64,000 bases of DNA from Micromonospora arida (GCF_003857035.1 NZ_QGSY01000144.1:1-64000), one strand, 5' to 3'; positions 1-8,910 are shown, counted from the stretch's first letter. Notes: generated by a model not told the origin, from the letters alone. Numbers and translations: made by a program.

Positions 1-567
1 CAGTGGCACGCCGGACCACCCGGCCCGCCACCCCCGCCGATGAGCCCGGGCGGTCAGCCGCTGGCGAGCTTCGCCGACCGGCTGCTGGCCTGGATGATCG
101 ACACGGCGCTGGCGACCGCCGTGGCGCTGGCGTTGTTCAGCCCGTTCTTCGTCATCCTGTGGTTGCGGATGTTCAGCGAGATCACCCGGACCAGTCCGGA
201 CGGGGCCTTCGTGGAACCCGACCCGGGCATCTTCCTCGTGGACTTCTTCCTGCCGATAGTCTTGCTCCAGTTCGGGCTGTTCGTGGTGATGCTCGGGCTC
301 TACTGGCTCTACCACGTGGAATACCTCAAGCGCGGCGGTCAGACGCTCGGCAAGAAGGTGATGAAGCTGCGGGTGGTGCCGCTCGACCCGAGTCGCACGC
401 TCAACCGGGGTATGGCCGGCCGACGGTGGGTGGTGCAGTACCTGGTGGGTTCGTTGGTCCCTGGGGGCAGCTACCTGGACGGGTTCTGGCAGCTCTGGGA
501 CAAGCCGTGGCAGCAGTGCCTCCACGACAAGTTCGCCGAAACGGTCGTCGTTAGGGTGTCCTCGTGA
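1..567 (+). CDS. RDD family membrane protein (5' end outside window)
   Basis: The frame is open from base 1 and encodes a proline/glycine-rich stretch before the ATG at 40, so the true start is probably upstream and the gene is partial. The visible part starts a hydrophobic segment at about residue 30 that carries the RDD-type pattern RLLAWMID. A second membrane region (FFLPIVLLQFGLFVVMLGLYWLY) follows, then the family-typical GGQTLGKKVMKLRVV loop and a C-terminal hydrophobic segment ending HDKFAETVVV. RDD proteins are small integral membrane proteins of poorly defined role, some linked to cation antiport. The stop overlaps the GTG of the next RDD gene (GTGA), so the two form a tandem pair that is probably co-translated. 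Confidence 0.85.
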   Translation, partial: QWHAGPPGPPPPPMSPGGQPLASFADRLLAWMIDTALATAVALALFSPFFVILWLRMFSEITRTSPDGAFVEPDPGIFLVDFFLPIVLLQFGLFVVMLGLYWLYHVEYLKRGGQTLGKKVMKLRVVPLDPSRTLNRGMAGRRWVVQYLVGSLVPGGSYLDGFWQLWDKPWQQCLHDKFAETVVVRVSS

Positions 568-1583
568 GTGTGCAACCCGGCTGGTACGTCGACCCCGCCG
601 ACACCGAGACCCGGCGCTACTGGGACGGCGAGGGTTGGCTCGGCGCGCCCATTCCCGTCGACGCCACCCCGCCGGACGGCCCACCGCCGCCCGAGCCGGA
701 GCCTCCCGCGCCGGCCACCCCGGACGCGCCCCCGACCTCCCCGGGGCCCGTCGCACCGGGCTGGCCGCCACACCAGGGCCCACAACCGGGTCCAGGACCA
801 CAACCGGGGTACGGCCCGCAGCCGGGGTACGGCCCGCAGCCGGGTCACGGCCCGGGCTGGGGACCGCAGGCCGGCCCGCCCGGTTGGGGACCGCAGGGTG
901 GCCCGCCCGGCTGGGGTCCGCAGGGCGGCCCGCAGGGCTGGGCGCCTCCGGCCGGTCACCCCGGCTGGCTCGGACGACCGCCCGAGCCGCGACCGCACGG
1001 CCTCAGGCTGGCCGGCTACGGCCGTAGGCTGGTCGCCCGGCTGATCGACTTCGGCATCGTCTTCGCACTGAACGTGGTCGTCAACGGCTGGTTCGTCTGG
1101 CGCTGGGCGCAGGAGTGGGCCCCGTACTGGCAGGAGGTCTTCCGGCGCGCGTCGCGCGGCGACACCTCCGCCGACGGCCTGCCGCTCCCCAGTGAGCAGG
1201 CCAACTCTCTGCTGGTGGCGATCCTGCTGATCGCCACCGCGCTCTGGCTGGCGTACGAGGTGCCGACAATGGCCTCCGGCGGGCAGACCGTCGGCAAGCG
1301 GGTGATGCGGATCCGGGCGGTGCCGATGGCCGCCGACCAGCCGCTGGGCGTCCGCCGAGCGCTGAGCCGGTGGAGCACGCTGGGCCTGCCGACTCTGCTC
1401 TGGTACTGCGCCGGGCTCGGCCTGGTGCTGCAACTGGTCGACGCTCTCTCCCCCCTCTTCGACCACCCCCTGCGCCAGGCGCTGCACGACAAGCGCGCGC
1501 AGACGGTGGTCGTCGAAGTCCCCCAACACACCGATACCGCCCCCTCGAACGACCGTAACCAGCCCCCGGGAGACACCCCATGA
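564..1583 (+). CDS. RDD family protein with N-terminal DUF2510 and proline/glycine-rich linker
   Basis: 339 residues from a GTG that overlaps the previous stop. Residues about 3-25 ([20 protein letters not shown]) match the DUF2510 pattern of a Trp/Tyr-rich WYxDP...RYWDG motif. Residues about 30-135 are low complexity with repeated GYGPQPG and WGPQGGPP units, typical of actinobacterial membrane proteins with a disordered cytoplasmic tail. An RDD domain follows: [20 protein letters not shown], a central [15 protein letters not shown] loop and a terminal [12 protein letters not shown]. It is a paralogue of the upstream gene. Its own stop overlaps the aminotransferase start (ATGA), so all three genes are probably one transcript. 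Cellular role unknown. Confidence 0.85.
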   Translation: MSVQPGWYVDPADTETRRYWDGEGWLGAPIPVDATPPDGPPPPEPEPPAPATPDAPPTSPGPVAPGWPPHQGPQPGPGPQPGYGPQPGYGPQPGHGPGWGPQAGPPGWGPQGGPPGWGPQGGPQGWAPPAGHPGWLGRPPEPRPHGLRLAGYGRRLVARLIDFGIVFALNVVVNGWFVWRWAQEWAPYWQEVFRRASRGDTSADGLPLPSEQANSLLVAILLIATALWLAYEVPTMASGGQTVGKRVMRIRAVPMAADQPLGVRRALSRWSTLGLPTLLWYCAGLGLVLQLVDALSPLFDHPLRQALHDKRAQTVVVEVPQHTDTAPSNDRNQPPGDTP

Positions 1584-2683
1584 CCGACTCCGGACGTCAC
1601 CAGCCGGCGCTGCGGCTGACCCGCGTCGACCTGGACGCGCTGCCCAGCTACGTGCCGGGGCGCAGCCCCGCCGACCTGGCCCGGGAGTTGGGCCTGCCGG
1701 AGGCCATCAAGCTGGCCAGCAACGAGGTGCCGTACGGACCGCTGCCCGGCGTGGTGGAGGCGGTCACCGAGGCGATCACCACCTCGCACCGCTACCCGGA
1801 CATGGGTGTGGTCGCGCTGCGGGACGCGCTGGCCGAGCGGTACGGGGTGGACGCCGATCGGATCGCCACCGGCTGCGGTTCGGTGGCGCTGGCCGAGCAC
1901 CTGGTGCGTGCCACCTGCCTGCCCGGTGACGAGGTGCTCTACTCGTGGCGGTCCTTCGAGGCGTACCCGATCATCGTGGCGACCAGCGGCGCGACCAGCG
2001 TGCGGGTCCCCAACGACGCCGGGCACGGGCACGACCTGGCGGCGATGGCCGCGGCGGTGACCGACCGGACCCGGGTGATTTTCGTCTGCAACCCGAACAA
2101 CCCCACGGGTACGGCCCTGCGCCGGGCCGAGCTGGACCGGTTCCTCGACGCGGTGCCGGACGACGTGCTGGTGGTCATCGACGAGGCGTACCGGGAGTTC
2201 GTCACCGACGCGGAGGTGCCGGACGGTCTCGACTACCTGGACCGGCCGAACGTGGCGGTGTTGCGCACGCTGTCGAAGGCGTGGGGGCTCGCCGGGCTGC
2301 GGATGGGCTGGCTGGTTGCCCAGCCGGTGGTGGCCGCCGCCATCCGCAAGGTGGCGACCCCGTTCTCCAGCAGCACCGCAGCCCAGGCCGGGGCGCTCGC
2401 CGCGCTGACCCAGGTGGTGGAGATGGAGCGTCGCTGCGCCCTGGTCGTCGCCGAGCGGGACCGGGTCACCGAGGCGCTGCGCAAGTTCGTGCCCGAGGTG
2501 CCGACGAGCCAGGCCAACTTCGTCTGGCTGCCGTTGGGCGAGCGGGCCGTGGCCTTCGGCAAGGCGTGCGAGGCACGCGGGGTGATCGTGCGGCCGTTCG
2601 CTGGAGACGGGGTCCGGGTCACCATCGGCACCCCGGCCGAGAACGACGCGTTCCTGGCGGCGGCCGAGGCCGCCCTGGCCTGA
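1580..2683 (+). CDS. hisC: histidinol-phosphate aminotransferase-like PLP enzyme
   Basis: 367 residues, normal for HisC-type class I/II aminotransferases. Visible PLP-enzyme landmarks are [10 protein letters not shown] near the N-terminus, the NPNNPTGTA substrate/PLP motif, [10 protein letters not shown] with the ring-contacting Asp, and the Schiff-base lysine in [16 protein letters not shown]. The C-terminal [18 protein letters not shown] segment carries the carboxylate-binding Arg. Such enzymes transfer amino groups between histidinol phosphate or aromatic amino acids and 2-oxoglutarate. It overlaps the RDD gene by 4 bp and is not next to other his genes, so it could equally be the aromatic aminotransferase called Pat in actinobacteria. 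The fold call is firm, the substrate is not. Confidence 0.85.
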   Translation: MTDSGRHQPALRLTRVDLDALPSYVPGRSPADLARELGLPEAIKLASNEVPYGPLPGVVEAVTEAITTSHRYPDMGVVALRDALAERYGVDADRIATGCGSVALAEHLVRATCLPGDEVLYSWRSFEAYPIIVATSGATSVRVPNDAGHGHDLAAMAAAVTDRTRVIFVCNPNNPTGTALRRAELDRFLDAVPDDVLVVIDEAYREFVTDAEVPDGLDYLDRPNVAVLRTLSKAWGLAGLRMGWLVAQPVVAAAIRKVATPFSSSTAAQAGALAALTQVVEMERRCALVVAERDRVTEALRKFVPEVPTSQANFVWLPLGERAVAFGKACEARGVIVRPFAGDGVRVTIGTPAENDAFLAAAEAALA

Positions 2684-2743
2684 GCGACAGCCCGGCGTCG
2701 TGGGCGGTACCGCACCGGCCACAGGCAGGCAACGAACGACGAG

Positions 2744-2778
2744 GGCGGGCGGGACAGCACTCAGCTGCTCCGCCCGCC
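2744..2778. terminator. bidirectional hairpin between convergent genes
   Basis: Perfect 9-bp arms GGCGGGCGG (2744-2752) and CCGCCCGCC (2770-2778) with a 17-nt loop, located between the aminotransferase stop at 2683 and the convergent lipoprotein stop at 2788. Position and stability suggest a shared terminator; there is no U-tract, as is common in high-GC genomes. Confidence 0.55.
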
Positions 2779-2787
2779 AGTACCCGG

Positions 2788-3243
2788 CTAGGGCGCTCCG
2801 TCGACCACCGCCAGTCGCCACTGCGCCTCACCCTCGACCCCGACGGCAAGATCGGTCGAGACGCCCTTGTCGACGAAGACCTGCGACCGGTTGGGCACTC
2901 CGTCGCAGGGATATCGCAGCGGAGCGGCGGTCTTCATGTTCAATGCGATCCGACCTCCTCCGGTGCAGACGAAATACACAGTGAAGCTGGCCCCACTGGG
3001 AACAACATCGGCGATGGTTGCTTCCTTCTGCTCTGCCAGCGGGCCGGCCAGCAGCACCCGACCCGCCGGAAACCACCCTGTCGCTGCTTCCGGAGTGGGA
3101 GAAGGCCGGTTCGGCACGGTGGGTGAGGGCGGTTCGGACGGCAACGCCGATCGTCTCGCCGTGTCACCGGTGCAGCCGCTGACCATCAGCAAGGGGACGA
3201 CCATGCCGATGGCCAGGCATACGGCGTAACGACCAGCACGCAT
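2788..3243 (-). CDS. small secreted lipoprotein, unknown function
   Basis: 151 residues. An N-terminal hydrophobic signal ends in a lipobox (LLMVSGC, Cys about residue 24), so the protein is probably lipid-anchored on the outer face of the membrane. A Ser/Pro/Thr-rich linker follows (about residues 30-55), then a roughly 95-residue globular part with two Cys that may form a disulphide (YFVCTGGGRIALNMK and RYPCDGVP). No recognised family. Codon use is less GC-biased than the flanking housekeeping genes. It lies just downstream of the secreted protein at 3317-3934 on the same strand, 73 bp away, and may share its transcript. Confidence 0.7.
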   Translation of the reverse strand: MRAGRYAVCLAIGMVVPLLMVSGCTGDTARRSALPSEPPSPTVPNRPSPTPEAATGWFPAGRVLLAGPLAEQKEATIADVVPSGASFTVYFVCTGGGRIALNMKTAAPLRYPCDGVPNRSQVFVDKGVSTDLAVGVEGEAQWRLAVVDGAP

Positions 3244-3316
3244 CTCGCGTCTCCAATCCAGGCCGGACGAGCCTGATGACCCTCACCTCGGTCGTCAAGC
3301 CGCCGGGCGGGCACGG

Positions 3317-3934
3317 TCAGTAGTACAGCTTCCAGGCTTCGCGGTAGGGCGCGTACGCGCTGCCCGAGTTCTCGGAGGCCGTGTTGCAGTTGCTGTAGAC
3401 GTAGTGCGACTTCCAGCTGACGTTCTCCTTCCAGTTGCCGTAATCGCCGTACAGGGTGGAGTTGGCGTTGACGGTGCCGCTGACCTCGACACCATAGGAC
3501 GTCGTGTTGGTTTGTTCGACACCTGCGTTGATGGTGGCTTCCATCTTCGCGAAGATTGCCGCCTTCAGCTCGGCCGAAACCGAAACCGAAACCGTGAAGG
3601 TCGTGGTGCCCGTCTTCGTCGCGGTGAACTTGAAGCTCTTCGCCGAACTGGTGTTGTTGATGACCGACGTACGGAACTTCGCGTCGAAGGTGTTGGTGGT
3701 GTTGGTCATCGAGTAGAGGTAGGTCCCCGGGGTGCAGTACTCCGCCTGGGTGCCAAACTCAGGGCCCTGCTCACCCTTTGGCGGTATCGGAGCCGGGATT
3801 GGCACGAGGCTCTCAGACGCCGCCGGCGTGACCCCGCCCCCCGCCGTGGCAGGAACTGCCGGCAGCAGTACGGCGGCGACGACGGTCGCAGCAAGGGGAA
3901 ATGCTCGGAGCAGACCTGTAGATTTTTTACTCAT
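3317..3934 (-). CDS. secreted Thr/Ser-rich beta protein, possibly aerolysin/ETX-like fold
   Basis: About 205 residues. ATG at 3934 is preferred because AGGGA lies 7 nt upstream; GTG at 3940 is an alternative. A clear Sec signal peptide ends near VPATAGGG. After a Pro-rich spacer comes a region with strongly alternating Ser/Thr and hydrophobic residues (KTGTTTFTVSVSVSAELKAA, then INAGVEQTNTTSYGVEVSG). This pattern is seen in secreted Streptomyces proteins and is reminiscent of the insertion strands of aerolysin/ETX-MTX2 pore formers; that link is an inference from pattern only. Two Cys (YCTPG near residue 67 and SNCNTA near the end) could form a disulphide. It is divergent from the SARP regulator across a long intergenic region. 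Base composition is visibly more AT-rich than its neighbours. Confidence 0.7.
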   Translation of the reverse strand: MSKKSTGLLRAFPLAATVVAAVLLPAVPATAGGGVTPAASESLVPIPAPIPPKGEQGPEFGTQAEYCTPGTYLYSMTNTTNTFDAKFRTSVINNTSSAKSFKFTATKTGTTTFTVSVSVSAELKAAIFAKMEATINAGVEQTNTTSYGVEVSGTVNANSTLYGDYGNWKENVSWKSHYVYSNCNTASENSGSAYAPYREAWKLYY

Positions 3935-4506
3935 CGCCACATCCCTGGTCGTTATTGCGGTGGAGATCGCAGCCTTTCACTTCGATGCACCAGCGCTGCA
4001 CATTCGCAGCACACGCCGTCCGCTGGGGCGGGCGGCCGAGTCTTTTGCCGCCCGAATTGGATCACGTCGTTCCGGCCGTCCGGTTTGGCGCGCGCAGCGC
4101 ACGCTCGACCGAATCGTCGAGTTGGAGAACCATCGTCGTGTGCCCGGATCGCCGACCTCTGGTGGCCATGGCGACGGCAGATGCGGCCTGCCGGACAGGT
4201 CGACGCGGAGATGACAGAGTGTCGCGACCACACCAATCAAGCCGCTGGAACCTCGTCGCCGGCCCGTCATGTGACCACGTCACTTTCGCTTTCCGCTACT
4301 CCCGCCTCAGTTACTCCACGTGACGGGCGACTCCGCGCGGGCGCCTCAGTCCCGAAGCGACAAAACGGTCGACCAGCCGCAAGGCGCATCGGCTCTAGAT
4401 AAGTCCGTTAAATAATGGCGAGAGCATCCGTTGCCTCGATGCTCGGGCCGATGTAGCGTCCCTGTCGCTGCCCACCCTGACGGTGAGCGACAACGGGGGT
4501 GCCAAA
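3935..4506. other. long divergent intergenic region, AT-richer, no gene seen
   Basis: About 570 bp between the secreted-protein gene (leftward) and the SARP gene (rightward). Short open frames on both strands lack ribosome sites and recognisable content. The composition is noticeably less GC-rich than the window average, especially 4380-4440 with the AT-rich run GTTAAATAATGG close to the SARP gene, which could hold its promoter. No clear direct-repeat SARP operator was recognised by eye. Confidence 0.5.
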
Positions 4507-5343
4507 ATGATGTTCCGACTACTCAGATCTCCGGGCGTGACAGTAGACAATGCCTTCCACTTCCCACGGGAAGGACGCGTCCAGGGCATTTTCGCAGCTC
4601 TTCTATTTCGACATGGGCAGAATGTCAGCGCGACCAGCCTGGCGGCTGCCCTCTGGAGCGACCCGCCAGTTTCCGCAGATGCGAACGTGCGGACCTACAT
4701 AGCCAAACTGCGCCGGTTCCTTGCCGACATAGGCCCGGAACTCCACGAACGTCTCGCAACCGTCCATGGTGGCTATCGGCTCGACATTCTCGACGGAGAG
4801 TTGGATCTCGCGCGGTCCAACGAACTCTGGAACGAGGGCCGGCGGGCGATGAGCCGCTCGGATTTCCGTGGCGCGGTTGAGTCACTGCAAAGCGCATCGG
4901 CGCTCTGGGCCGATGCGCCGGGCCAGGACGTGGCCGCTCAGGGGTGGCTCGACCACCGCTTCGCAATGCTCCGCGAGCAACGATTCGCCCTGGCCGAGGA
5001 CCTCGCTGCCGCCCGTATCGCCAGCGGCGACGGCCTCTCCGCCATTGCTGGGCTGCCGGAGATCGATGACCCGAATCTCGCCCGGGAGAAGTCCGCAGCG
5101 CTCATGCTCGTCGCGTGTTACCGGGCCGGCAATCTTCCGGCGGCCCTGCGCATCTTCGCGGCAGCCCGCGCCACGTTGCGCCGGGAGTTTGGCGTGGACC
5201 CGGGATCATGGCTGCAGACCCTCCACCACGCAGCACTCCGGCGCGATGACGCTCTGCTGTTCTCTGATCAGCTGCTGGTGAGTTTGAGCCGCGACGCCGA
5301 ACCGCGACCCCAGCACTCCAACCTCACCGCCCGAGTGGCCTGA
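4507..5343 (+). CDS. SARP/AfsR-type transcriptional regulator with BTAD domain
   Basis: About 278 residues from ATG 4507, chosen because GGGGGT at 4495-4500 is a good ribosome site; GTG 4483 and ATG 4510 are alternatives. Residues 1-95 form a winged-helix of the OmpR type used by SARPs, including ATSLAAALWSDPPVSADANV, TYIAKLRRFL and the GGYRLD wing. Residues about 100-250 are a bacterial transcriptional activation domain of helical repeats. Typical SARPs of this length activate antibiotic or secreted-protein genes by binding repeats near -35. No biosynthetic genes flank it, so its likely targets are the divergent secreted protein and lipoprotein; that is inference from position. Codon use is less GC-biased than the backbone genes. 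Confidence 0.85.
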   Translation: MMFRLLRSPGVTVDNAFHFPREGRVQGIFAALLFRHGQNVSATSLAAALWSDPPVSADANVRTYIAKLRRFLADIGPELHERLATVHGGYRLDILDGELDLARSNELWNEGRRAMSRSDFRGAVESLQSASALWADAPGQDVAAQGWLDHRFAMLREQRFALAEDLAAARIASGDGLSAIAGLPEIDDPNLAREKSAALMLVACYRAGNLPAALRIFAAARATLRREFGVDPGSWLQTLHHAALRRDDALLFSDQLLVSLSRDAEPRPQHSNLTARVA

Positions 5344-5512
5344 CGGAGAAGGGCGAGGCCGACGGCTCGGCAGCGTGACCAGGCGGCGTCAACTTCAATC
5401 GTGAACTAAGCCCTGTTTGTCCGCCTTTGCGTGCTTTCTGCCTTATCTTCCGAGTAGCCGGTTGTGTCGAGGACTCACTCCGGCTCACTTCGAGAAGACG
5501 GGGTAACGAACA

Positions 5513-6076
5513 GTGCGTACTGCCAAGATCTGTCTGGCCGGGGCGGCCGCCGCGGCAATGGTGGGCTTCCTCGCCGCGCCGGCTGCCGCCGCGCCCACCG
5601 ACACCACCGACACCACCTTCGAGGTGCTCGCCGGCACCCTCGACATCGTCGCGCCGGCCACCGCCGACCTCGGTAACGGTGCCCCCGGTGGCGTCATCAG
5701 CGGCCAGCTCGGCGTGGTGACGGTCACCGACTCCCGAGGCGCCGCCGACGCCTCCTGGGTCGCGTCGGTGACCGCGAGCGTCTTCCAGACCGGCGGCGGC
5801 TCACCGCCCGAGACGGTCCTCCCGGAGGAGATCGACTACTGGTCCGGGCCTGCGACCGGGGTACCGCCGACCACCGGTGACGGCACCTTCACGGAGGGGC
5901 AGGCCACCGCCGGCGACGCCGCACCGCTGTCCAGCGTCACCCCGCTCACCGCGTTCACGCACAGCGGCGGCACCGGCGGCAACTCCGCCAACTGGACCCC
6001 CACCCTGGTGGTCAACGTCCCGCTGGACAGCATCGCGGGCGTCTACGAAGGCACGGTGACACATTCCGTGGCGTAG
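5513..6076 (+). CDS. secreted WxL-like domain protein
   Basis: 187 residues from GTG 5513, with a Sec signal peptide ending near AAPAAAAPTD. The mature part has the pattern of WxL-type surface domains: a TFEVLAGTLDIVAPA strand, then GVISGQLGVVTVTDSRGA, then ASWVASV and NWTPTLVVNV strands, and a terminal GTVTHSVA strand. In Firmicutes, WxL domains bind peptidoglycan non-covalently and are encoded beside DUF916 proteins; exactly that partner follows here. The strict Trp-x-Leu motif is replaced by Trp-x-x, so it is WxL-like. The end overlaps the signal-peptide region of the DUF916 frame. Confidence 0.75.
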   Translation: MRTAKICLAGAAAAAMVGFLAAPAAAAPTDTTDTTFEVLAGTLDIVAPATADLGNGAPGGVISGQLGVVTVTDSRGAADASWVASVTASVFQTGGGSPPETVLPEEIDYWSGPATGVPPTTGDGTFTEGQATAGDAAPLSSVTPLTAFTHSGGTGGNSANWTPTLVVNVPLDSIAGVYEGTVTHSVA

Positions 6077-7136
6077 CCCCCGGGGGCGGTCGACGATCGC
6101 TGTCGCGCTCGCCCTGTTCTTCCTTGCCGGTCCGGGTCTGTCGACCCGGGCCGGCGCGGTCGAACCGGAGGCGGGATCGGACGACGGCACCATCGGGATC
6201 CGGTTGCTGGAAGCCCCGACTGAGCGCCGCAGCGACCCCCGGGCGCTGCGCTACATCGTCGACCACCTACCGCCGGGCACCACCATCAAGCGGCAACTGC
6301 TGATCGTCAACCGCACCGACCAGACCCGGCGGGTCGACGTGTATCCGGCGGCCGCGACCCTGGAGGATGCTGCGTTCCGCTTCGGCGAGGGTCGCGCCGA
6401 GAACGAGCTGACCTCCTGGGTCACCCTCGACGAGCGCTTCGTGGAGCTGGGACCGCGGGGCGAGACCCGGGTCCGAGCGACCATCACCGTGCCGCCGAAC
6501 GCCTCCCGCGGCGAGCGGTACGGGGTGGTCTGGGCATCCACCGCCTCAACTCCCCGGTCCGGCGGCGAGATCATGCAGGTCCACCGGGTCGGAGTCCGGA
6601 TGTACCTCGACATCGGGCCTGGTGGTGAACCCGCCTCCGACTTTTCGATCGGCGAGGTACGCCCGGCCCGCAGCCCCGAGGGCGAACCGTCGATGACCGT
6701 TCAGGTCACCAACACCGGAGGCCGTGCCATCGACCTGACCGGCGCGGTCAGCCTGAGCGATGGTCCGGCCGGCAGCCGGGCCGGCCCGTTTCCGGTCGGG
6801 CAGGGCGTCACGCTGGCACCGGGCGCGTCCGGGCAGGTCATCGCCCGATTCCCGGTCACGTTGCCGAACGGCCCCTGGAAGGCGGAGGTGAACCTGGAGA
6901 GCGGCCTGGTGAAGCGGAGCATCACCGCGCAGGTCACCTTCCCCGACGCTGGTCAGGTCGGGAAGCGGGGCAGTGTCGTCTCCCGGATCTTCTCCGGGTG
7001 GACCGTGGCGGCGGCCGTCGCGGGCCTGTTGCTGGTCGTCGGCCTCGCCATCCTGGCCCGCCGTTCCCGCCGTTCCCGCCGGTCCGGTCGGCCTCCCGCC
7101 GGCCAGCCGAGGGAGCGCACCGCGGCCGGGCGTTGA
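6063..7136 (+). CDS. DUF916 / WxL-associated surface protein with C-terminal membrane anchor
   Basis: The first conventional start in this frame is TTG 6204, but the frame is open back to a stop at 6057-6059. Residues encoded upstream form a plausible signal peptide (PWRSPRGRSTIAVALALFF, then a small-residue cleavage region ending TRAGAVEP). The only start-like codon that keeps it whole is ATT at 6063, so the start given here is a proposal. The mature protein has an immunoglobulin-like DUF916 region (LLIVNRTDQTRRVDVYPA...), a second beta domain (SMTVQVTNTGGRAIDLTG) and, near residue 310, a membrane helix AAAVAGLLLVVGLAILA followed by a basic tail. This is the standard layout for proteins that present WxL partners at the cell surface. 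Confidence 0.75.
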   Translation: MPWRSPRGRSTIAVALALFFLAGPGLSTRAGAVEPEAGSDDGTIGIRLLEAPTERRSDPRALRYIVDHLPPGTTIKRQLLIVNRTDQTRRVDVYPAAATLEDAAFRFGEGRAENELTSWVTLDERFVELGPRGETRVRATITVPPNASRGERYGVVWASTASTPRSGGEIMQVHRVGVRMYLDIGPGGEPASDFSIGEVRPARSPEGEPSMTVQVTNTGGRAIDLTGAVSLSDGPAGSRAGPFPVGQGVTLAPGASGQVIARFPVTLPNGPWKAEVNLESGLVKRSITAQVTFPDAGQVGKRGSVVSRIFSGWTVAAAVAGLLLVVGLAILARRSRRSRRSGRPPAGQPRERTAAGR

Positions 7137-7201
7137 CCCCGGCCGTCAGCCCGGCTCACCTTTGGCGGGCCCGTCAGCCCGGCTGGCTCTGGATGGGCCT
7201 G

Positions 7202-7552
7202 TCAGCTCGGCCGGCTGCGGCGGGCGGCGAACCACCCGGCGACGATCAGGGCTGCGCCCAGCATCGCGAGGAGCAGCGCCGACCCGCCCGAGCCGGTGAC
7301 CGGCAACTCACCGCCGTGACTGGGTGTGGGTTGGGGTGGTGCCGTCGGTGTGGACGTGGGCGGGGGCGGGGTCGGCGACGCCGGCAGGATCTCGAAGGTG
7401 ACGCCCGTGCCCGCCGACGGCTCGGCCCGGACGACGGCGAACCCCCGCGCCGAGGCGGGGTCGGCGGCCAGCACCGGCGACACCGCCAACGCCAGGCTCG
7501 CGGTGGCGGCGAGCGCGCCGCCCACGAGGTAATTGGCTGCCGTTCTGGCCAT
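7202..7552 (-). CDS. LPXTG-anchored surface protein
   Basis: 116 residues from ATG 7552, chosen over 7585 because GGAAGGGG lies 7 nt upstream. A signal peptide runs to about AVSPVLAADP. A short globular part and a Pro/Thr-rich spacer (TPPPPTSTPTAPPQPTP) follow. The C-terminus is a textbook sortase signal: LPVTG, a hydrophobic helix (ALLLAMLGAALIVAGWFAA) and a basic tail RRSRPS. It should be covalently linked to the wall by a class E/F-type sortase, none of which lies in the window. It converges on the WxL/DUF916 pair, and the three make a surface-exposed module. Function of the small exposed domain unknown. Confidence 0.8.
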   Translation of the reverse strand: MARTAANYLVGGALAATASLALAVSPVLAADPASARGFAVVRAEPSAGTGVTFEILPASPTPPPPTSTPTAPPQPTPSHGGELPVTGSGGSALLLAMLGAALIVAGWFAARRSRPS

Positions 7553-7653
7553 GCGCCGACCCCTTCCACCGGAAACCTGAACCATGAAAAAACTACCCTT
7601 TTATGACAAAGGGAACGGAATGGTTCGGGGTTCCCGGGCCGAAGACCCCACGA

Positions 7654-8910
7654 TCAGGTGGCGGCCAGGATCACCGTCTCACCGGTGTAGTAGTAGCGCC
7701 GGTCGTCGCCGCTGGGGTCGACCGGCTTGCGAAGCCGCTCGATCGCGACGAACCCGTCCTCGGCGGTCACCGCCCCGGGTGCCCAGCCAGTCCCGTCCGA
7801 GCCGACATTGAGCGCGAAGCGCGACAACTGCCTACCGGTCACCGGATCCAGCGTCACCAGATCGTTCGCCTCGGTCAGCAGATGCACCCGGCCCGGCTGC
7901 CCGGCCAGCACCCGGGCACCGCCGAGGCCCGTGGACCGCCACAGCTCGGTGCCCGTACGCGCCGATCGACCCACCACGACCCCGTCGAGCACGGCGACGG
8001 ACTGCTCACCGACCAGCGCGGCCCCGGCCGGGTCCAGCGCGGGGGCGGCGACCGGCGGACCGGCAGCCAACAACCAACCCCGACCGCCCTCGTCACCCGG
8101 CCCGGCGGTCCGCAACCCCAGACAGTCCGACCGGCCGGTACGACAGCCGAGCGGCGTCACCACAAATCCGTCCGGGCCGCCCGGCGGTCGCCAACGCTCA
8201 CGTACCTCGCCCGTCGCCGCGTCCCGGAACTCGACGGTGGCCGCCCCGGCGCAGGTGTCCAGGCCGATCAGCTGCCCGGTGGCGGTGGTGCCGACATCGC
8301 TACGGCACCTGCCGGGCAGCTCGACCCGCCACAGCTCCCGACCGCCGCTCAGCTCGACCCCGCGCGCCTGGGCATCCCCGGTCACCACCAGCACGGTCCG
8401 CCCGTCGGGAAGGTCGGTGAGCTGGAGCCCGGGCGCGTCCCAGACGGTCGCCGCCCAGGTACGACGAGCCGGCGCCGTGCTCTCGACGGGCTCCGGGCCG
8501 TCGGCTCGCCAGAGCACCCCGCCGGTCCGGGCGTCGAGTGCGACGAGCCGCCCGTCGGACCAGCGGCTGACCACCGTGCTGCCGCTCGCCACCACCCCGG
8601 TCAACTCCGCCGGCCACCGCCGGTACGACCAGTACGGGCTGGTCCGGTACCGACCGTCGACCGGCCGGTCGGCGTAGACCTGGCGGTGTGCGGCGTACAC
8701 CCGCAGTCTCCCGTCGACGATCAACGGGGCGACCGGCAACCGACCGATCACTCCGGCAGCCGGTCGGGCCGGGGCCGGATAGTCGGCCCGCGCCACGGTG
8801 CTCACCTCTGCCGGTGCGAGGACCCGGTGGACGATGACCACGACGGCCGCCGTCGCGAGCAGCGCCGCGACCGCGATCGCGAGCCGTCGCCGGCCTCTCG
8901 GGAACCTCAT
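7654..8910 (-). CDS. membrane-anchored PQQ-like beta-propeller protein
   Basis: 418 residues. After a basic N-terminus there is one membrane helix (LAIAVAALLATAAVVVIVHRVLA), so the rest is extracytoplasmic. The remainder shows repeated propeller-blade signatures, such as DGRLVALDARTGGVLWRADG, SGGRELWRVELPG, RTGTELWRSTG and LVTLDPVTGRQLSRF, each with the Gly-x-x-x-Trp end of PQQ-enzyme repeats. Catalytic residues of true quinoprotein dehydrogenases are not apparent, so a scaffolding or sensing role is more likely than redox catalysis. Cysteines at about 190-230 are paired and may be oxidised. It appears to be a single-gene unit. Confidence 0.8.
   Translation of the reverse strand: MRFPRGRRRLAIAVAALLATAAVVVIVHRVLAPAEVSTVARADYPAPARPAAGVIGRLPVAPLIVDGRLRVYAAHRQVYADRPVDGRYRTSPYWSYRRWPAELTGVVASGSTVVSRWSDGRLVALDARTGGVLWRADGPEPVESTAPARRTWAATVWDAPGLQLTDLPDGRTVLVVTGDAQARGVELSGGRELWRVELPGRCRSDVGTTATGQLIGLDTCAGAATVEFRDAATGEVRERWRPPGGPDGFVVTPLGCRTGRSDCLGLRTAGPGDEGGRGWLLAAGPPVAAPALDPAGAALVGEQSVAVLDGVVVGRSARTGTELWRSTGLGGARVLAGQPGRVHLLTEANDLVTLDPVTGRQLSRFALNVGSDGTGWAPGAVTAEDGFVAIERLRKPVDPSGDDRRYYYTGETVILAAT

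Noticed and set aside
5513-7136. Programmed +1 frameshift fusing the WxL-like and DUF916 proteins
   Set aside because: No slippery sequence or stimulatory structure seen, and a fused product would bury a signal peptide in its middle; an unusual start codon is simpler.
7137-7201. Three imperfect GTCAGC(C/T)CGGC repeats between convergent genes
   Set aside because: Short, degenerate and in GC-rich intergenic sequence; neither a clean hairpin nor a dispersed repeat.
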